A DNA stretch of 64,000 bases from Delphinapterus leucas (Eukaryota; Chordata; Mammalia; Artiodactyla; Monodontidae). The stretch covers positions 2,795,572 through 2,859,571 of the forward strand of contig NW_022098001.1 of NCBI RefSeq assembly GCF_002288925.2, read 5' to 3'. The notes below the pieces were generated by a model. It did no database searches. It was not told the origin of the DNA and saw only the letters and a list, made by a program, of their open reading frames with translations. Positions 24,625 to 35,410 of this stretch are shown piece by piece (the first letter of the stretch is position 1; every line of letters begins with the position of its first letter). Position numbers and translations under genes: made by a program.

Positions 24625-25802
24625 ACAAGCCTATTTAAATTTTTTTTAATTGAAATATAGTTGGCATACAGTATTATGTTAGTTTCAGGTATACCACGTA
24701 ATGATTTGACGTTTGTGTAATTATGAAATGATCATAATGATAAGCCTAGTAACCATCTGTGCCTATACAAAGTTATTACGATATTATTAACCATATTCCG
24801 AATGCTGCATATTACATCCCCATGACTTATTTATTTTATAACTGGAGATTTGTACCTCTTAATTCCCATCACTTATTTTGTGCCCCCTTACACCCCCAGC
24901 AACCGCTCATCTGTTCTTTATCTATGAGTCTGTTTTTAGTTTGGTTTGTTTGTTTATTTTGTTTTTTAGATTCCACAAATAAGTATAGTTATACAGTATT
25001 TGTCTCTTTCTATCTGATTTATTTCACTTAGCATAAGACCCTCTAGATCCATCCATGTTGTTGCAAATGGCAAGATTTCTTTTATTAAATAACTGAGTAA
25101 TATTCCAGTCTGTGTGTACATGTATATGTACCACATGTATACATATATACACAGCACATCTTCTTTGTCTATTTGTCTATTGATGGACACTTAGGTTGCT
25201 TTTCATGTCTTGGCTGTTATACATAATGCTTCAATGAACATTGGTGTGCATATATATTTTTGATTAGTGTTTTTATTTTTTTTAGGTAAGTACTCCAAAG
25301 TGAAATTACTGGATCATATGGAAATTCTACATTTAATTTTTTGAGGAACCTCCATATTGTCTTCCATAGTGGCTGCACCAATTTACAATCTCACTCACAG
25401 TGCACCAGAGTTCCCTTTTCTCCACACCCTTGCCAACACTTTTTATTTGTTGTCTTTTTTGATGATAGCCATTCTGTCAGGTGTGAGGTAATACCTCATT
25501 GTGGTTTTGATTTGCATTTCCCTGATGACCAGTGACATTAAGCATCTTTTCATATACCTGCTGGCCATCTGTATGTCTTCTTTGGAAAAATGTCTGTTCA
25601 GTCCTCTCCCCATTTTTTAATGGAGTTCTTTGTTTTTTTGATGTTGAATTATATGAGTTCTTTGTATATTTTGGATATTAACCCCTTATCATATGTCATT
25701 TGCAAATATCTTCTCCCATTCTGTAGGCTGCCTTTTCATTTTGTTGATAGTTTCTTTTACTGTGCAAAAGCTTTTAAGTTTGATGCCCCATTTGTTTATT
25801 TT

Positions 25803-25840
25803 TGTTTATTTTTTACTATGTTGTTTATTTTTTACTATGT
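25803..25840. repeat. 19-bp perfect tandem duplication in L1 ORF2
   Basis: TGTTTATTTTTTACTATGT is present twice in direct succession. 19 bp would shift the ORF2 frame. Confidence 0.9.
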
Positions 25841-26715
25841 TGCCATTGTCTGAGGAGACAGATCCAAAAAATATTACTAAGACTAATGTCAAAGAGTGCA
25901 TTGCTTGAGTTTTATGGTGTCAGGTCTTAAATTTAAGTCTTTAGTCCATTTTGAGTTTATTTTTGTATATGGTGTGAGAAAGTAGTCAGGTATGATTCTT
26001 TTGCATGTAGCCATCCAGTTTTCCCAACACTATTTATTGAAAGGGCTGTCTTTTCCCCATTGTATATTGTTGCCTGCTTTTTCATAGATTAATTGACCAT
26101 ATAAGTGTGGGTTTATTTATGGGCTCTGTATTCTGTTTGTTGATCTGTGTGTCTGTTTTTGTGCAAGTACCATACTGTTTTGATTACTGTAGCTCTGTAG
26201 GACAGTTTGAAATAGGGGTGTGTGATACCTACTCCTTTGTTCTTTTTTCTAAAGATTGCTTTGGCAAGTCAGTGACTTTTGTGTTTCCATACAAATATTA
26301 GAATTATTTGTTCTAGTTCTGTGAACAATGCCTTTGATATTTTGATAGAGGTTGCATTTAATCTGTAGATTGCCTTGGGTAGTATGGTCATTTTAACAAT
26401 ATTAATTCTTCCAGTCCATGAGCACAGTATATCTTTCCATTTGTTTGTGTAGTCTTCCATTACCTTAATCAATGTCTTACAGTTTTTAGAGTACAAGTTT
26501 TTTACCACTTTGGTTAGATTTATTCCTAGGCATTTTATTCTTATTGATGACATTGTAAATGGCATTGCTCTCTTAATTTCTCTTTTTGATTGTTATTATT
26601 GTATAGAAATGCAACAGTTCTGTATATTAATGTTGTACCCTGCAACTTTAATGAATTCAGTTATTAATTCTAATAGTTTTGTGATAGTATCTTTAGGATT
26701 TTCTCTATAGAGTAT

Positions 26716-26727
26716 GTCATCTGCAAA
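26716..26727 (-). other. L1 reverse transcriptase FADD catalytic motif (in dead ORF2)
   Basis: TTTGCAGATGAC on the minus strand encodes Phe-Ala-Asp-Asp, flanked by KLPL and ILY. It lies in frame with the reverse transcriptase block at 26749-27450, separated from it by a stop codon at 26749-26751. Confidence 0.9.
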
Positions 26728-27208
26728 CAGTGGTAGTTTTACTTCTTCCTATCCAATTTGGCTTACTCTCATTTCTTGTTCTTGTCTGATTGCTGTGGCT
26801 AAGACTTTCAAAACTATGTTGGATAAAAGTGGTGAGAGTGGACATCCTTGTCTTGTTTTTGATCTTAGAGGAAATGCTTTCAGCTTTTCACCATTGCATA
26901 TGATGTTGGCTGTGGGTTTGTCATATATGACCTTTATAATGTTGATATATGTTCCTTCTTTACCCACTTTGTTGAGAGTTTTTATCATAAATGGATGTTG
27001 AATTTTGTCAAAAGCTTTTTTTGCATCTATTGAGATGATCACATGATTTTTATTATTCAACTTGTTAGTGTGTTGTATCATGTTGACTGATTTGCAAATA
27101 AATCCCACTTGATCATGGTGTATAATCCTTTTAATGTATTGTTGAATTTGGTTTGCTAATATTTTGTTGAGGAATTTTGCATCTTTGTTCATCAGGGATA
27201 CTGACCTA

Positions 27209-27241
27209 TAATGTGTGTGTGTGTCTGTGTGTGTGTGTGTC
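27209..27241. repeat. TG/CA microsatellite inside L1 ORF2
   Basis: An interrupted TG run within the reverse transcriptase region. On the minus strand it is read as alternating Thr-His in the open frame, between the decayed IPKPGK-like block and [11 protein letters not shown]. Confidence 0.85.
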
Positions 27242-27731
27242 TTTGCCTGGTTTTGGTATGAGGGTGATGCTGGCCTCATAGAATGTACCTTCCTCTGCAA
27301 TTTTTTGAATAGTTTGAGAAGGATAGGTGTTAACTCTTCTTTAGATGTTTCATAGAATTCACCTGTGAAGCTGTCTGATCCTGGACTTTTGTTTATTGTA
27401 AGGTCTTTTGTTACTGATTCAATTTCATTACTGATAATTGGTCTGTTCATATTTTCTGTTTATTCCTGATTCAGTATTGGGAGATGGACATTTCTAGAAA
27501 TTTATCCATTTTTCTCTAAGTTGTCCATTTTATTGGCATATAATTGTTCATAGTAATCTTATGATCCCTTGTATTTCTGTGATTTGGTTGTAATTTCTCT
27601 TTCATTTCTGAATTTATTTATTTGCACCCTCTCTCTTTTTTCTTGATGAGTGTGGCTAAAGGTTTATTAATTTTGTTTATTTTTTTCAAAGAACCAGCTC
27701 TTAGTTTCATTGATTTTTTTTCTATCACTTT

Positions 27732-28076
27732 ATTTTTTTAATAAATTTATTTATTTATTTATTTTTGGCTGCATTGGATCTTTGTTGCTGTGCATCAGCT
27801 TCCTCTACTTGAGGTGAGCGGAAGCTACTCTTCATTGTGGTGCGCGGGCTTCTCATTGCGGTGGCTTCTCTTGTTGCAGTGCACGGGCTCTAGCTGCACA
27901 GGCTTCAGTAGTTGTGACATGCGGGCTCAGTAGTTGTGGCTCATGGGCTCTAGAGTGCAGGCTCAGTAGTTGTGGCACATGGGCTTAGTTGCTCCATGGC
28001 ATGTGGGATCTTCCTGGACCAGGGATCGAACCCGTGTCCTCTGCATTGGCAGGCTGATTCTCAACCAGGGAAGCCC
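27732..28076 (-). mobile_element. CHR-1-type long SINE inside L1 ORF2 (copy 4)
   Basis: An ATTT-repeat tail is followed by GGCTGCATTGGATCTTTGTT, GGTGCGCGGGCTTCTCATTG, repeated CTCAGTAGTTGTGGC units and a tRNA-derived end at AACCAGGGAAGCCC. This is the longer CHR form. An imperfect duplication (10 of 12) flanks it: TTCTATCACTTT at 27720-27731 and TTCTATTGCTTT at 28077-28088. Eleven bases holding most of pol III box A are missing near 28066, a deletion between two ACCA words. Older and more mutated than the CHR-2 copies. Confidence 0.9.
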
Positions 28077-28683
28077 TTCTATTGCTTTTTTAGTCTCTAT
28101 TTCATTTATTTCTTCTCTGATCTTTATGATTTCTTTCCTTCTACTAACTTTGGTTTATATTTGATCTTCTTTTTCTAGTTCCTTTAGATATATGATTAGA
28201 TCCTTTCTTTGAGATTTTTCTTGTTTCCTGAAGTAGGCTGGTCAGTTGCTATAAACTTCCCTCTTAGAACTGCTTTTGCTGTGTCCCATAGATTTTGGAA
28301 CACTGTGTTTCCATTTTGATTTGTCTCCAGGTTTTTAAAAAATTTTTCTTTGATGTCTTTGTTGACCCATTGGTTGTTTAGTAGCATGGTGTTTAGATTC
28401 TGTGTGTTTGTGGGTTTTGCAATTTTTTTCTCATTGTTGATTTCCAGTCTCAGTGTTGGGGTTGGAAAAGATGCTTGATATGATTTCAGTCTTCTTAAAT
28501 TTTTTGAAAGTTGTTTTGTGGCCTAGCATGTGATGATCCTAGAGAATATTCCATGTGCACTTGAAAAGAATATATATTCTGCCAATTTTGGATGAAATGT
28601 TCTGTATACGTATTTATTAATTCTGTCTGGCTAATGTGTCATTTAAGGCCACTGTTTTCTTATTGATTGTCTAACTGAATGAT

Positions 28684-28737
28684 TGGTCCATTGATGTAAG
28701 TGAGGTGTTATGGTCCATTGATATAAGTGAGGTGTTA
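28684..28737. repeat. 27-bp tandem duplication in L1 ORF2
   Basis: The unit starting TGGTCCATTGATGTAAGTGA occurs twice head to tail with one mismatch (G/A). 27 bp is a multiple of three, so it kept the ORF2 frame. Confidence 0.9.
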
Positions 28738-29480
28738 AAGTCCCCTACTCTTACTGTATTACTGTCAGTTTTTCCCTTTAAATTTGTTAATATTTGATTT
28801 AGGTATTTAGATGCTCCTATTTGGATACATATATATTGACAATTGTTATCACTTCTTGTTGGATTGATCCTTCATCATTATGTAATGTCCTTCTTTGTCT
28901 CTTTCTATAGTCTTTGTTTTAAAGTCTATTCTGTCTAACATAAATTTTGCTACCCCAGCTTTCTTTTGATTTCTGTTTGCATGGAATACCTTTTCCCATC
29001 CCCTCATTTTCAGTCTGTGTGTATCTGTAGATCTGAAGTGAGTCTCTTGTAGGCAGCATATATTTGGATCTTTTTTTGTATCCATTCTGCCACTTCAGGT
29101 TTTTTGATTGGAGCAGTTAGTCCATTTATACTTAATATAATTATTAATATTTATGTACTTATTGCCATTTTGTTAATTGTTTTCAGGTTATTGTTATAGT
29201 TATTTTTGGTTCTCTTCTCTCTTTCCTTGTGATTTGATGGCTATTTTTAATGTTATGTTTGGATTCATTTCTCTTTTGTGTGTGTATATCTATTAGGTTT
29301 CGGTTACTATGAAGTTCATATATAACTATATATATATTAGCATATATATAACATATATGTATTAAAATAGTCACATACATGTTTATTTAAAGTTGATTAT
29401 CTCTTAATGAACACATTCTAACCACTCTATATTTTTACTCCTCCACCCTGGCAAGTTTAGTGTTTTTGACATCATATTTT

Positions 29481-29676
29481 TTTGCGGTATGTGGGCCTCT
29501 CACTGCTGTGGCCTCTCCCGTTGCAGAGCACAGGCTCCGGACGCGCAGGCCCAGCGGCCATGGCTCATGGGCCCAGCCGCTCTGCGGCATGTGGGATCCT
29601 CCCGGACCGGGGCACAAACCCGTGTCCCCTGCATCGGCAGGCAGACTCTCAACCACTGCACCACCAGGGAAACCCC
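29481..29676 (-). mobile_element. CHR-2-type SINE between L1 ORF1 and ORF2 (copy 5)
   Basis: Full-length reverse-complement CHR SINE flanked by a perfect 14-bp duplication TGACATCATATTTT at 29467-29480 and 29677-29690. Box B is close to consensus; box A has one change (TGGTGCAGTGG). Confidence 0.96.
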
Positions 29677-30137
29677 TGACATCATATTTTATACATATCT
29701 TTGATTTGCTTATCCATTAACTCTTACTGTGGATATAAATGACTTTACTCTTTTTGTCTTTTATACTAGCTTTGTAAATGGTTGATCTGCTACGTTTACT
29801 GTATGTTTTCTTTTACCAGTGAGATTTTTCCTTTCATAATTTTCATATTTCTAGTTGTGTGCTTTTCTTTTCTGCTTAGAGAAGTTCGTTTAGGGCTGGT
29901 TTAGGGCTCTGAACTCTTTTATATTTTGCTTGTCTCTAAAACTCTTTACCTCCCCTTTAAATCTGAATGATAACCTTGCTCAGTAAAGTATTTTTGGTTG
30001 TAGGTTTTTCCCTTTCATCAGTTTTATTATACCGGGCCACTCCCTTCTGGCTTGTGGAGTTTCTGCTGAAAAGTCAGCTCTTTGTTTTACAGGAGTTTCT
30101 TTCCCTTGTACATAACTAGTTGCTTTTCTCTTGTGCT

Positions 30138-30354
30138 ATTTTTTTTTTTTAATTCTATTTTATGGTACACGGGCCTCTCACTGTTGTGGCCTCTCCCGTC
30201 GTGGAGCACAGGCTCCGGACGCGCAGGCTCAGCAGCCGTGGCTCACGGGCCCAGCAGCTCCACGGCATGTGGGATCTTCCTAGACCGGGGCACGAACCTG
30301 TGTCCCCTGCATCGGCAGGCAGATTCTCAACCACTGCACCACCAGGGAAGCCCC
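30138..30354 (-). mobile_element. CHR-2-type SINE inside L1 ORF1 (copy 6)
   Basis: Reverse-complement CHR SINE with an 11-bp duplication TCTCTTGTGCT at 30127-30137 and 30355-30365, followed on the right by TTT/AAG, the L1-endonuclease-type site. Box A has TGGTGCAGTGG. Confidence 0.95.
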
Positions 30355-30395
30355 TCTCTTGTGCTTTTAAGATTCTTCTTTTATCTTTAATTTTT

Positions 30396-30618
30396 AAATT
30401 TTTTTTACTTTTTAAAAATTTTTTTTGTGGTACGCGGACCTCTCACTGTTGTGGCCTCTCCCGTTGCAGTGCACAGGCTCCAGATGCGCAGGCCCAGCGG
30501 CCATGGCTCACGGGCCCAGCCGCTCCGCGGCATGTGGGATCTTCCCGGACTGGGGCACAAACCCGTGTCCCCTGCATCGGCAGGCGGACTCCCAACCACT
30601 GCGCCACCAGGGAAGCCC
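30396..30618 (-). mobile_element. CHR-2-type SINE inside L1 ORF1 (copy 7)
   Basis: Reverse-complement CHR SINE with a long AT-rich tail and a 14-bp duplication TATCTTTAATTTTT at 30382-30395 and 30619-30632. It lies only about 40 bp from copy 6 in the same direction. Separate duplications show two independent insertions. Confidence 0.95.
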
Positions 30619-31259
30619 TATCTTTAATTTTTGCCATTTTAATTGTAATGAGTCTTGTTGTGGACCTCTTTGAGTTCATCTTGTTTGGGACTCTCTGCTT
30701 CCTGGACTTGGATGTCTGTTTCCTTCCCCAGGTTAGGGAAGTTTTCAGTTATTATTACTTCAAATAAGTTCTCTGCCCCTTTCTCTCTCTTTTGTCCTTC
30801 TGGGATCCCTAAAATGTGAATGTTAGCATGCTTGATGTTGTCCCAGAGAACTTTTAAGCTATCCTCATTTCTTAAAATCCTACTTTTCTTTATTCTGTTC
30901 AGCTTGGGTGATTTCCACTACTATATCTTCCAGTTTACTGATCCATTCCTCTGAATTACCTAATCTACTGTTGATTGTTGTGAGTGTACTTTTAATTTCA
31001 GTTATTGTATTCTTCAGTTCTGTTTGGCTTTTCTTTATATTTTCTAACTCTTTGTTGAAATTCTGTGTTTATTCATTGTTCTCCCAAGTTTGTTGAGAAT
31101 GTTTATGATTGTACCTTGAATTCTTTATTGGGCAGATTGCTCATTTCCACTTCATTTAGTTCTTTTTCTGAAGTTTTGTTTTGTTCTATCATTGACAATG
31201 TATTCTTCTGTGTCCTTATTTTGCCCAATTTTCTGTGTTTATTTCTATGTGTTAGGTAG

Positions 31260-32326
31260 GTCAGTTATGTTTCTCAACCTAGGAGAAGCAGCCTTATGTA
31301 GGAGATGAACTGTGGGGCCCAGCAGCACACTCCCCTCTGGTCGCCAGAGTGATATATTTTAGGGGTGCCCCCTATGTGGGCTGCATGTGCCCTTTTGTTG
31401 TGACAGGGCTGACTACTGTGGGCAAACTGGTAGGTGGGGCTGGCCCCGGCCTGGTTGGCTGTGAAGCTGCACCTTGTGCAGTGACTGTGAGCCTATCGGA
31501 GGACAGGATAGACTTCTCATGTTGTTTGGCTGCATGGCCTAGAGAGCTGGGGTGGGGGCACAGATTTGCTGTTGGCCTGATGGAGGGTGGGGCTAGGTCC
31601 CCACTCAGTTGTCTGTGCAGCCTGGGGAAGAAGCTCAGGGCTGGTACTGGCCCACTGGTGAGCAGGCCTGGGTCCCAGGAGCTAATAGGCTAGAGGGAGG
31701 ATTCCAAAACAGCATTTGCTAGCGTTAGTGTGATCACAGTAGAATGAGCTCCTACAAATGGCTGCTGCAAGCATCTCTGTCCTCAGAGGGAGTCCCAGTT
31801 GCTTTCTGCCTCTCTGGGAAGCTCTCCAAGATCAGCAGGTTGGCCTGACCAAGGCTCCTTTCAAACTATTGTCTTTGCACTGGAACTTGGAACATGTGAG
31901 ATTTTGCATGTGCCCTTTAAGAGCAGAATGTGTTTCCTATAGCTTTCTGGTTCTCTCAAGCCCCTCTTTGTTTTCAAGCCAGACATTCTGAGGGCTCATC
32001 TTCCTGGTGCAGGACCCCTGAGCTGGAGAACCCAATGTGGAACTTGGATCCCTGACTTCTTGGGAAGGACCTCTACAATTATGATATTACTCCCTTCTGT
32101 GGCTTGCCAACCTGGGGGCGTGTGAGTCTTAACTATACTGTTTCTCCTACTCTCCTACCCATTTCATTGTGGTTCCTCTTTACGTCTTTAGTTGTGGAAA
32201 ATGTTTCCTGCTAGTCTTCAGGTTGTTCTCTTAGATAGTTGCTCTGTAAGAGTTGTAATTTTTGTGTGTCCCAGGGAAGAGGTGAGTTCAGGGTCTTTGT
32301 ACTTTGCCATCTTGACCACCACCCCC
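31260..32326 (-). promoter_or_regulatory. L1 5'UTR with a conserved YY1-type site at its start
   Basis: This GC-richer block lies upstream of the ORF1 remnant and ends at the left edge of the duplicated target. Minus-strand CAAGATGGC at 32306-32314 lies 13-21 bases from the element's 5' end. In human L1 the same motif at the same distance is the YY1 site that positions transcription start. Activity today is unlikely to be more than residual. Confidence 0.7.
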
Positions 32327-32343
32327 ACAAGACTATATTCAAA

Positions 32344-32780
32344 GATATTTACTGAATTATTGATTAAGGAGAGAAAAGCTGAAGTTCTTAAAAGAGTAAA
32401 ATAGTTGAATAAATCATGACATACCTGCATTTTGAAATATCATGTAGTTCTTAAAACAATTTAATTATATTTATTGGTTGACTCAGATGGGTATCTGTTT
32501 GTTTTTTTTTTTTTGAGAAAGCATATCACACAATGTGTATATCACACAATGTGTATATCACACTTTTGTAAAACAGGATCACATGTTTTAGAACAAATAC
32601 ATATTCATGTATGTATGAACATAGAGAAAATTGTGAAGTTATGCACACCAGAATGTCAGGCTATTAACCCAAGAGTGTCAGAGTGGAAGAGATTATTATT
32701 TTTAGAAAATATATTTTTAGATTATTACATCATTATAATGAACATATATAAATTTTGCAATTAATCAAAAAATAAATGGG
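32344..32780 (+). mobile_element. Old L1 3' end (3' side of the interrupted element)
   Basis: Continues the plus-strand L1 broken at 24624: TTGAATAAATCATGACATAC, TCATGTAGTTCTTAAAACAA and a decayed 3'UTR with an A-rich end near 32770. It includes a 16-bp tandem repeat at 32523-32563. Confidence 0.65.
32523..32563. repeat. 16-bp tandem repeat, about 2.6 copies
   Basis: ATATCACACAATGTGT occurs at 32523-32538 and 32539-32554, then partly at 32555-32563. Confidence 0.9.
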
Positions 32781-33189
32781 AAAATAAAAAGATTGAGCAA
32801 GGCTTCCAGGTGAACAGGGGCCAGATGCAATAAACAGACTGTCACATATACCGAGAAACTTGCTACTCTGTGCTCAAGAGACCAAGACCACCTTATGATG
32901 GGAGCCAGAGACGTGAAGACACATACAATCTGAAGCCACGATTACAGACAGAAATCTGGGCTGGGGCTTGGGCATCAATATTTGTAAGCTAAATTTATTC
33001 ATGATTAGTAGTTATTTTTCTAATTAAAAAAATTCATTGCCATGGTACCTGGTAACTGATCTGCAAATTTTAAAATGCGTCGTTTTTAAAGAAAATCTTA
33101 AATATAGCAAATATTAAACATTGGGACTCTGAGTCAGAAGGGCTTTTTGTTATGCCCATCTGTTTTAATAGTAGAGGGAGTAAATAGCA
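32781..33189. other. Unassigned sequence
   Basis: No gene or repeat is recognised. Confidence 0.4.
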
Positions 33190-33435
33190 GAGGCATCAGA
33201 GCACGCCTTTAGAAGGCAGACTTCCTGGATTCAGAACCGAGCTTGGTCTCTTCTAGATCTGTGATCTTGGGCAAATTACCGAACCTCTCTGTGCTTCAGT
33301 TCCTGTGTCTGGAAAATGGGCATAATAATTGTGCCCACCTTAGTGGGTTGTTTTAAGAATTATATGAGTTATTATCTGTAAAACACTTAATGACAAACAG
33401 AAAATGCTGTGCATGTGTTTAAATAAATGAATAGT
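33190..33435 (+). repeat. MIR SINE, nearly complete
   Basis: CTTCCTGGATTCAGAACCGA, TGTGATCTTGGGCAAATTAC, CTCTGTGCTTCAGTTCCTGT, GAAAATGGGCATAATAATTG and a final AAATAAATGAATA follow the whole MIR consensus in order. It is the best-preserved MIR in the window. Confidence 0.92.
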
Positions 33436-34779
33436 AAAGATCTTATTTAATTTTCTGACCATCCTGTACCATTTTCTAAACAATCTTTTGGGAATTTATT
33501 CTGGATTCTCTTCAGGATCTTCAAACTACAGATTCTCTGATGATATAATCCCACATCATGATTCTGGTTAGACCCTTCAGACAATGAACAATATCAACCA
33601 TTTTGTGAGCTTCCTAGGGATAAGGAACTGTTATCACTAATCTAGGTATATCTGCACTAAGGATAGGACAAGCTGCAGAGCATTCAGTTCACTGTTATGA
33701 ACCAAACTGAACTGCATAGTCAAACTGTCCTGGTCACAGTTTTTAAGTCCTGCTATCTAACCATAAGCAAGTGTCTGTTCTTGTTTACTCTAGTGTCAGT
33801 GTTAGGTTCCAACGCACTCAGTTTCATAAAATTAAAGTCTGTACTTGCAGGCCTCTCTCCAATAACCATATACATATTATATGGGTAAGTTGATCATGAA
33901 AATGTTTTCTGAGCATGAGATTTAAAATAGGGAACTCTTGAAATCACTGAAGAGTAGATGATGTGGTAAAAATTATTATGGGTAGTTTACCTTATGGTGT
34001 GTTTGGCCTGTTGGCCTTAAAGAGAATGCACTTATTGAGAATGCAGTTATTGAGTTTAAAGCCTTTGAAATTTGTAATTTACAACACATTTTGGAAAGGA
34101 AGTAGGAACCATGAGATGCTGATTTTGTACTCTCAGAGTGCTTGCTGCAACATGATTTTTTACGGGAAAAACCCTGTTTCAATATTTCTGGCATGTAATA
34201 ATGTGCAGAAGGGTATTACAGCACCCTTACCACATTGTCTGGGTTGAAATTATTTTTAGATAGAGGGAATAGCCACAACCATTTTCTACAGCTCTGTTGT
34301 TTGGATTTACTCTGTGTATTATATGTAGTCCTAATTATATTTTAAATGTTTCTAAAGAGCTACAAAATCCCTCTTCTGCACAGAGGTTTACTTTGGCAGT
34401 ATGTAATTGTTTTTATTATATGTTATCCTCTGTTTGGCCTTACTGTAAGCTAAAACAGACAAAAGATGTCCAGGAAAAATTAAGCCAGTTTTCAAATCTG
34501 GACATGGAAGAGTCCCCAGGAGAGGATTTGCAATGGAACTAACAGAGACTAAGGATCCTCTTTAATTTGCTGTCCTGTCAAGGTTCTGCCACATCCATTA
34601 TTTTGAAGTGTAAATGTTTTACATATCAAATTTACCTCTCTCAGACCCCTGCAGAATTATCCTTTTCTTCAATTCCCAGGCTAACCTGACTTTGGATAAC
34701 TGAACTCCAACATGTTATGAAATGTTTATTTAGATATTCCAAAAGGAAACCAAGGACTGGATGCGGGGCATTCCGACAC
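33436..34779. other. Unassigned sequence
   Basis: No gene or repeat is recognised. The 94-residue (33963-34247) and 81-residue (34297-34542) plus frames have no family I know. Confidence 0.4.
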
Positions 34780-34960
34780 AGCATATATAGCCCTTGCTAT
34801 GTTCAGACAAACCTGTGAGATAGATAGAAGACGTGTTTTCCCCATTTTATACATGAGAAAACTAAAGGTCCCAAAGTCACAGTACTAGGTAGTGGCAAAG
34901 TCATGATTTGAATCCAGCTCTCCAGGTCCAATAATTCTCCATTTTCTTATCACCACAGTT
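34780..34960 (-). repeat. MIR SINE, antisense
   Basis: CCCCATTTTATACATGAGAA, AGTCACAGTACTAGGTAGTG and GTCATGATTTGAATCCAGCT are the MIR core and head in reverse complement. Confidence 0.9.
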
Positions 34961-35264
34961 TTGTTTTAGAAAGTCATATTAATACTGGGTCATCATGACT
35001 GTAAACTGTATGAAATTTAAATATTAGGTCCATTTGGCCTATCTGAATCCCAAAGGCCGTTTTAATCGTGTGAATGAATATATTCCCACTGTGTGTGCAG
35101 TCATTTAGTCATTTATCTGCAAATTAAACAATAGTACAGCCTCTTCTGAACCAAAGTCTATACTGATCTTTGAAAATGTTCTACCTGGTAATGCTTCACT
35201 ATTTCACATCACAGAAAATAAAGGACTGTTTTTTTTTTTCTTTGTGCTGGAATTTATACCACAT

Positions 35265-35410
35265 CTACCACAATTTAGTTCATTATTTTAGTTTCTCTCT
35301 CTGTAAAATGGAAATAATAGTACCTACCTCATAAAGCTGTGATTATAAACAGAATAATTGTAAGTGCTAAAAACAGTGTCTAGACATTGTAAGAACTCAG
35401 TGAATATCCT
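35265..35410 (+). repeat. MIR SINE
   Basis: TCTGTAAAATGGAAATAATA, GTACCTACCTCATAAAGC and a diverged 3' end match MIR. Confidence 0.85.

Larger units (their letters stand above)
24966..29168 (-). pseudogene. L1 ORF2 remnant (endonuclease and reverse transcriptase)
   Basis: The ATG at 29166-29168 is followed by MAIST and a stop, then LSINGLTAPIK, aligning with the start of L1 ORF2p. The endonuclease part lies at 28849-29085 (DPNICCLQETHFRS, DKEGHYIM). A linker piece is at 28196-28387 (FQNLWDTAKAVLRGKFIA). The reverse transcriptase is at 26749-27450 ([41 protein letters not shown]). The catalytic FADD is at 26716-26727, in the same frame but after a TAG. The C-terminus is at 24966-25190, ending ICGI. 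After removing the SINE at 27732-28076 the length is about 1,280 codons, as in a normal ORF2. Confidence 0.9.
29880..31250 (-). pseudogene. L1 ORF1 remnant
   Basis: Read on the minus strand, 30720-30790 gives an AENLFEVI-ITENFPNLGKE block, comparable to the EENFPNL segment of L1 ORF1p. Downstream, 29880-29960 resembles the DKQKLREF C-terminal segment. The N-terminal part (30900-31250) is Glu/Lys-type coding typical of its coiled coil. The frame is broken, and two CHR SINEs (30138-30354, 30396-30618) lie within it. Exact ends are uncertain. Confidence 0.65.
24640..32326 (-). mobile_element. Near-full-length, inactivated LINE-1 with both ends and target duplication
   Basis: All parts of an L1 are present in order on the minus strand: 5' end at 32326, 5'UTR to about 31260, ORF1 remnant, ORF2 remnant 29168-24966 and 3'UTR to 24640. 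A diverged duplication flanks it: ACAAGCCTATTTAAA at 24625-24639 and ACAAGACTATATTCAAA at 32327-32343. Four CHR SINEs add about 1 kb; without them the element is about 6.7 kb, a normal full-length L1. Both ORFs carry many stops and frameshifts, so it cannot move. It inserted antisense into an older L1. Confidence 0.88.

Noticed and set aside
26749..27450. A 233-residue reverse transcriptase frame as a possible active gene or retron-like system
   Set aside because: It is one block of a dead L1 ORF2; a TAG precedes FADD, neighbouring blocks are in other frames, and a SINE interrupts the ORF.
30162..30767. A 201-residue open frame on the plus strand, the second longest in the window
   Set aside because: It runs through two CHR SINEs and L1 ORF1 DNA read in antisense. 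The same peptide words recur at every SINE copy, so it reflects the SINE consensus, not a gene.
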